Source: JACKII01 sp965202745
GTDB taxonomy: Bacteria; Pseudomonadota; Alphaproteobacteria; Bin95
Assembly (NCBI GenBank): GCA_965202745.1
Contig: CBDBCB010000018.1
Location: 377,667-441,666 of the forward strand
Direction: 5' to 3'
Length of the DNA: 64,000 nucleotides
Below the pieces are notes generated by a model. The model was not told the origin of the DNA. It saw only the letters and a program-made list of their open reading frames with translations, and did no database searches. Below are positions 62,451 through 64,000 of the stretch, piece after piece. Position 1 is the stretch's first letter, and every line of letters begins with the position of its first letter. A program made the position numbers and the translations under genes.

Positions 62451-63823
62451 GAGAAACAGCTGACAGTTGGTGATTGTCCTGAGGTGCGGCATATCATGGC
62501 GTTGTTCCCGCGCCGCAATTCTCGCTGAGAAAAGGCTATGCCCCATGACGAGAGATACCATCACCGCGTTGCCCCATCCCAAGGGATTTTCCGCCGATCC
62601 ACTGACGGATTTGATCCGTTCCGGGGCGCGGCAGTTGATCGAGCAAGCGCTTGAAGCTGAGTGGAGCGCATGGCTTGCGCCATTTTCCAATGAGACGACG
62701 TCCGAGGGGCCCGCGCGGGTCGTTCGTCACGCTCACCTGCCAGAACGAGAGGGAATGACCGGGATTGGCCCAGTGCCCGTGAAAGGGCCACGCGGGCGGG
62801 ATCGTGATCGGCAGGCTGAGAAGGGTCGGTTCTCTTCTTCGATCCTGCCACCGTATCTGCGCAAGGCGAAGTCCGTCGAGGACTTACTGCCCTGGCTTTC
62901 CCTCAACGGCATTTCCACGGGCGATTTTCAGGCGGCCTTGGCCGCGCTGCTCGGGCCGAACGCGGCGGGCCTGTCGTCCCCCACCATCTCGCGGCTGAAG
63001 TCCGATTGGTGGGAGGAGTACGACCGCTGGCAGAAGCGCGATCTCAGCGCCCGGCGCATCGTCTATGTCTGGGCGGATGGCGTCTATTTCCAGCCAAGGA
63101 TGGAAGAAAAGCAATGTGTTCTGGTGCTGATCGGCGCGGATGAATGGGGCCGAAAGGAGATACTGGGGCTGATCGACGGCTATCGCGAAAGGACCCAAAG
63201 CTGGCGCGCGCTCCTGCTCGACCTCAAGCGGCGCGGCCTCAATCACGCGCCCGATCTCGCGGTAGGCGACGGTGCACTGGGCTTCTGGGCCGCCCTTCGC
63301 GCGGTCTTCGGCGCGACCGCAGAACAGCGCTGCTGGTTCCATAAAACCGGCAATGGGCTGAAGGCAATGCCCCAATCGGTGCAAGCGAAAGCCAAAGGCC
63401 CCCTGCACGACATCTGGCAGGCAGAGACGAAGGCCGAAGCCATGGCGGCCTGCGATTTCTTCATCGAGACCTACGGCGTGAAAGACGAACAAGCGGTAGC
63501 CAAATGGATCAAAGACCGTGACGTGCTGCTGGCCTTCTATGATTTCCCGGCAGAACAGTGGAAACACATCAGAACCACCCATCCCATCGAAAGCGCCTTC
63601 GCGACGGTGTGTCACCGGACAGGTAAAACCAAAGGCTGTCTGAGCCGAAAGACCGCCCTCGCCATGGCGGTCAGGCTCCTGATGTCAGCGCAGGGCAAAT
63701 GGCGAAAGCGCGACGGCGCAAATCGCATGCCTGGGATAATCCAGGGCATTGCATTCATCGACGGGATCAAACAAATGCAAAACGCCGCCTGATCAAGCCG
63801 TCACCAACTTTCGGCCATAGCTC
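62451..63823 (+). mobile_element. IS256-family element, copy 2 (1373 bp)
   Basis: Inverted relative to copy 1 (31887-33259), same length and ends: GAGAAACAGCTGACAGTTGG at the left, and GAGCTATGGCCGAAAGTTGG read inward from the right. The immediate flanks (CGAAGAAC left, CAGGCAAC right) are not a target duplication. It joins two gene fragments, a Tat-signal start on the left and a universal-stress-protein start on the right. The two copies lie about 29 kb apart in opposite orientation. Confidence 0.88.
62545..63792 (+). CDS. IS256-family (mutator-type) transposase
   Basis: A 415-aa intact transposase, identical in protein sequence over the parts I compared with copy 1. DDE residues are in RIVYVWADGVYFQPR, LAVGDGALGFWAAL and TTHPIESAFATVCHRTGKTK. 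The upstream leader differs at two bases from copy 1 and there is one further difference in the 5' coding part. Two full-length, near-identical open copies suggest that this element was recently, or is still, active. Confidence 0.92.
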   Translation: MTRDTITALPHPKGFSADPLTDLIRSGARQLIEQALEAEWSAWLAPFSNETTSEGPARVVRHAHLPEREGMTGIGPVPVKGPRGRDRDRQAEKGRFSSSILPPYLRKAKSVEDLLPWLSLNGISTGDFQAALAALLGPNAAGLSSPTISRLKSDWWEEYDRWQKRDLSARRIVYVWADGVYFQPRMEEKQCVLVLIGADEWGRKEILGLIDGYRERTQSWRALLLDLKRRGLNHAPDLAVGDGALGFWAALRAVFGATAEQRCWFHKTGNGLKAMPQSVQAKAKGPLHDIWQAETKAEAMAACDFFIETYGVKDEQAVAKWIKDRDVLLAFYDFPAEQWKHIRTTHPIESAFATVCHRTGKTKGCLSRKTALAMAVRLLMSAQGKWRKRDGANRMPGIIQGIAFIDGIKQMQNAA

Positions 63824-63897
63824 CAGGCAACTGCGTAGGAAGCTTGATTGCCTTCTTCGTGATCAATCAGTACCGGAGTAAGGATGTTTTTATACAT
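63824..63897 (-). pseudogene. N-terminal fragment of a universal stress protein (UspA family)
   Basis: Minus-strand ATG 63897, with a perfect GGAAGGAGG upstream, starts MYKNILTPVLIDHEEGNQAS, then YAVA, and runs into IS256 copy 2 at 63823. The MYKxILxPVLxD opening is typical of UspA-family proteins. Only about 24 codons remain. Its upstream region, with an FNR-type box, is intact and now faces the transposon. Confidence 0.75.
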
Positions 63898-63965
63898 GGC
63901 CGGACCTCCTTCCAGATTTTCTAGAGTTACAAATTCCAATCTGGCTACGACACGGTCTGTTCACA

Positions 63966-63979
63966 TTGATTTACATCAA
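63966..63979. promoter_or_regulatory. FNR/FixK-type box upstream of the UspA fragment
   Basis: TTGATTTACATCAA is a perfect match to the palindromic TTGAT-N4-ATCAA site bound by FNR, Anr and FixK oxygen regulators. It lies about 70 bp upstream of the uspA start codon, suitable for activation under low oxygen. Confidence 0.8.
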
Positions 63980-64000
63980 GGGTATTGTGCAGCGCGATAG

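Noticed and set aside
31887..63823. Recent inversion between the two IS256 copies, shown by swapped target duplications
   Set aside because: I compared the flank of copy 1 (CATGCTGA) with the reverse complement of the copy 2 flanks and found no match, so there is no footprint of a simple inversion.
1..64000. CRISPR arrays, rRNA genes, tRNA-Sec or sel genes in the window
   Set aside because: I looked for regularly spaced repeats, rRNA signatures and a long-acceptor tRNA with anticodon UCA, and saw none. Only one tRNA (Leu-GAG) was found. The Sec machinery, if present, must be elsewhere.

Overview
The window is GC-rich bacterial DNA, most likely from an alphaproteobacterium. The grounds are family resemblance: a LivGHMF-type amino-acid transporter with an acyl-CoA synthetase inside it, YebC, LipB, VPLPA-CTERM proteins, an FNR/FixK-type box and IS481/IS6/IS256 transposases. 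I cannot name the species. About twenty genes are visibly broken by frameshifts, nonsense codons or domain-sized deletions, and five IS copies are present. This is what a host-associated or recently bottlenecked genome looks like, although assembly error cannot be excluded for single-base shifts.

Layout. 1-5.9 kb: peroxiredoxin-like fragment, ATC-hydrolase-family protein, broken luciferase-like monooxygenase, NAD-epimerase, broken 3-hydroxyacyl-CoA dehydrogenase, Gfo/Idh/MocA oxidoreductase and VOC protein (plus strand). 5.9-9.4 kb: minus-strand operon of M29-like enzyme, unknown 189-aa protein, DUF1028 protein and amidohydrolase. 9.5-10.5 kb: IS481-family copy A. 10.4-18.7 kb: the selenoprotein locus described below. 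18.7-26.1 kb: LprI/MliC-type lysozyme inhibitor, mgtE, tRNA-Leu(GAG), lipB, two FAD enzymes, crotonase and an ABM-like protein. 26-34.3 kb: two VPLPA-CTERM proteins around a fused hydantoinase (5-oxoprolinase type), a second IS481-type element with a clear target duplication, and IS256 copy 1. 35-41.5 kb: benzoylformate-decarboxylase-like ThDP enzyme, double carboxymuconolactone-decarboxylase-like protein, M20 peptidase, IS481 copy B, IS6 element and gene fragments. 41.6-48.9 kb: HpaB-like monooxygenase, broken ribokinase, DMT exporter, enolase-superfamily enzyme, YebC, tail-collar proteins and broken alpha/beta hydrolase. 49-56 kb: livG / acyl-CoA synthetase / livH / livM / binding protein / livF operon. 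56.3-62.2 kb: nucleoside hydrolase, ThDP enzyme, DUF423, crotonase, S9 peptidase. 62.3-64 kb: IS256 copy 2 between two truncated genes.

The most notable content is at 11.6-17.5 kb. Two divergent genes each carry an in-frame TGA exactly where their families carry selenocysteine in a UxxC motif. One is a UGSC-family protein (U-G-S-C, TGA at 12692-12694). The other is a glycine/sarcosine/betaine reductase selenoprotein B-family protein (U-P-N-C, TGA at 11751-11753). Each TGA is followed at once by a hairpin with a GU-starting three-base loop, 19 or 18 nt after the TGA, which is bacterial SECIS geometry. Downstream of the UGSC gene, in the same direction, lie two paralogous proteins of a family I cannot name (shared core G-N-G-C-G-G-RANA-IGR), a short thioredoxin-reductase-like flavoprotein with CAFC, a SAF-domain dehydrogenase and a Rieske oxygenase remnant. 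I infer a selenocysteine-dependent thiol/reductase system, now partly decayed: there is an amber codon in the UGSC gene, a frameshift plus a fusion in the selenoprotein B gene, and lesions in both paralogs.

A second theme is how genes are lost here. The two IS481 copies differ in length by exactly three indels: a 210-bp deletion in B and an 81-bp deletion in A, each between short direct repeats, and a 17-bp tandem duplication in A. Similar in-frame losses are visible in the Rieske oxygenase, the ferric-reductase-like protein, the enolase-superfamily enzyme and a tail-collar paralog.
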